Source of the DNA: Clostridiales bacterium
GTDB taxonomy: Bacteria; Bacillota; Clostridia; Oscillospirales; Acutalibacteraceae
DNA length: 6,689 nucleotides
Reading direction: 5' to 3'
NCBI GenBank assembly: GCA_019419895.1
Contig: JAHZIE010000030.1
Coordinates: 26,005 to 32,693 of the forward strand
Part shown: one piece after another, positions 6,417-6,689 of the stretch
Layout of the letters: every line of letters starts with the position of its first letter
Numbering within the stretch: the first letter of the stretch is position 1
Program-made: the position numbers and the translations under genes
The notes under the pieces: model-generated
The model's database searches: none
The model's input: only the letters and a program-made list of their open reading frames with translations
What the model was told of the DNA's origin: nothing

Positions 6417-6572
6417 AAAGGAAAGTCTCGGTGAATAGATGAAAGTCTGTTCAGTCCATATTTGCTTATTTGAGACGCCATGGTTGGGCTGGTTCTTTTA
6501 GAAAAGATAAATCGGCGGATTGGCAGAAGATAGCAAATAGGATTTTCTTAAAAAATATGGAAATAGTTCGTT

Positions 6573-6612
6573 AGCCTCTTATGTGGAGTGTGATTCACAT
6601 AAGAGGCTTTTT
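6573..6612 (+). terminator. Rho-independent terminator of the large RNA
   Basis: AGCCTCTTATGTG (6573-6585) pairs perfectly with CACATAAGAGGCT (6596-6608), 13 bp, extendable by two pairs (6586-6595 as G-U, 6587-6594). It is followed by TTTTT (6608-6612). It is unmistakably oriented for plus-strand transcripts. Confidence 0.93.
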
Positions 6613-6626
6613 GTTGTAAAAGACAA

Positions 6627-6645
6627 CCACAGGCAGAGCCAGTGG
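6627..6645 (+). other. Short hairpin beyond the terminator, function unknown
   Basis: CCAC-A-GGC, loop AGA, GCC-A-GTGG: a 7-bp stem with one A-A mismatch. No T-run follows. It sits in the last 77 bases of the window, which otherwise show no recognisable gene. Confidence 0.25.
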
Positions 6646-6689
6646 AGAAAAAGGCAAGTAATATACCGAGAGATTAAAGCGGACATAGG

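Larger units (their letters stand above)
5629..6612 (+). ncRNA. Candidate large structured non-coding RNA, about 980 nt, family unknown
   Basis: The unit runs from a full-consensus promoter to a strong T-run terminator, and no frame on either strand holds more than a few dozen codons. The sequence is AT-richer than its neighbours. Self-complementary parts seen by eye: 5633-5643 with 5659-5669; GGCCCA 5742-5747 with 5817-5822; AAAGTG 5793-5798 with 5804-5809; ACGAGA 5837-5842 with 5892-5897, extended by TGAT 5832-5835 with 5903-5906; palindrome 5857-5870; GTCCAAT 6010-6016 with ATTGGAC 6113-6119; CATTG 6093-6097 with 6106-6110; 6215-6222 with 6234-6242; and TTAAGAAAA 5666-5674 with 6543-6551, joining the ends. 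Five TGAGTCC motifs punctuate the 3' half. Size and multi-hairpin form recall the large bacterial RNAs ROOL, GOLLD or OLE, but I recognise no signature, so this is only a comparison. The alternative is an mRNA for the 24-residue peptide with a long untranslated tail. Confidence 0.65.

Noticed and set aside
5764..6560. Many 12-31 codon open pieces that look protein-like, for example GEFYKITAMGVAVSRSVS and EQLLSLNPGTPVDSID, and one with two TGAGTCC copies in frame (VSP and LSP).
   Set aside because: They change frame constantly, lack ribosome sites, and are as long as expected between random stops. The TGAGTCC motif falls in different frames, so it is not a peptide repeat. A decayed gene is not fully excluded; BLASTX would settle it.
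6541..6689. An open frame reaching the right edge of the window.
   Set aside because: It passes straight through the large RNA's terminator and has no start with a ribosome site; too short to support.

Overview
The window reads as a chromosomal piece of a Gram-positive anaerobe of the class Clostridia, probably a Lachnospiraceae or Ruminococcaceae relative. The reasons are Shine-Dalgarno sites close to AGGAGG, a DUF1292 (YrzB-type) gene, a pair of half-length TauE/SafE permease genes, and many perfect-stem terminators. Genus and species cannot be told from this sequence.

Layout, left to right. (1) Positions 1-3361, plus strand: the 3' end of an unrecognised gene, then a 968-residue MORN-repeat protein only 19 bases downstream. 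The two look co-transcribed and translationally linked. (2) A bidirectional terminator at 3374-3415 serves this pair and the minus-strand genes arriving from the other side. (3) Positions 3585-4354, minus strand: two half-size TauE/SafE membrane proteins with a 4-base ATGA overlap, together making one normal-size permease. (4) Positions 4381-4808: no convincing gene. (5) Positions 4809-5356, minus strand: a DUF1292 gene with a near-consensus promoter, followed by a folded RNA that I call a probable 6S RNA, with its own candidate promoter inside the DUF1292 gene and a strong terminator.

(6) Positions 5560-6612, plus strand, is the most unusual part. It has a fully consensus promoter (A/T-rich upstream element, TTGACA, extended TG, TATAAT), then about 980 bases that are AT-richer than the rest and hold no ORF of gene size, then a 13-15 bp terminator with a T-run. 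In between are many local hairpins, several long-range complementary segments and five copies of a TGAGTCC-centred motif. A 24-codon ORF with an ideal ribosome binding site lies at its 5' end. This looks like a large structured non-coding RNA, or a short-peptide mRNA with a very long structured tail. I cannot assign it to a known family.

The genes do not form one obvious pathway. The MORN pair, the permease pair and the DUF1292/6S unit are separate transcription units, each bounded by a terminator or promoter.
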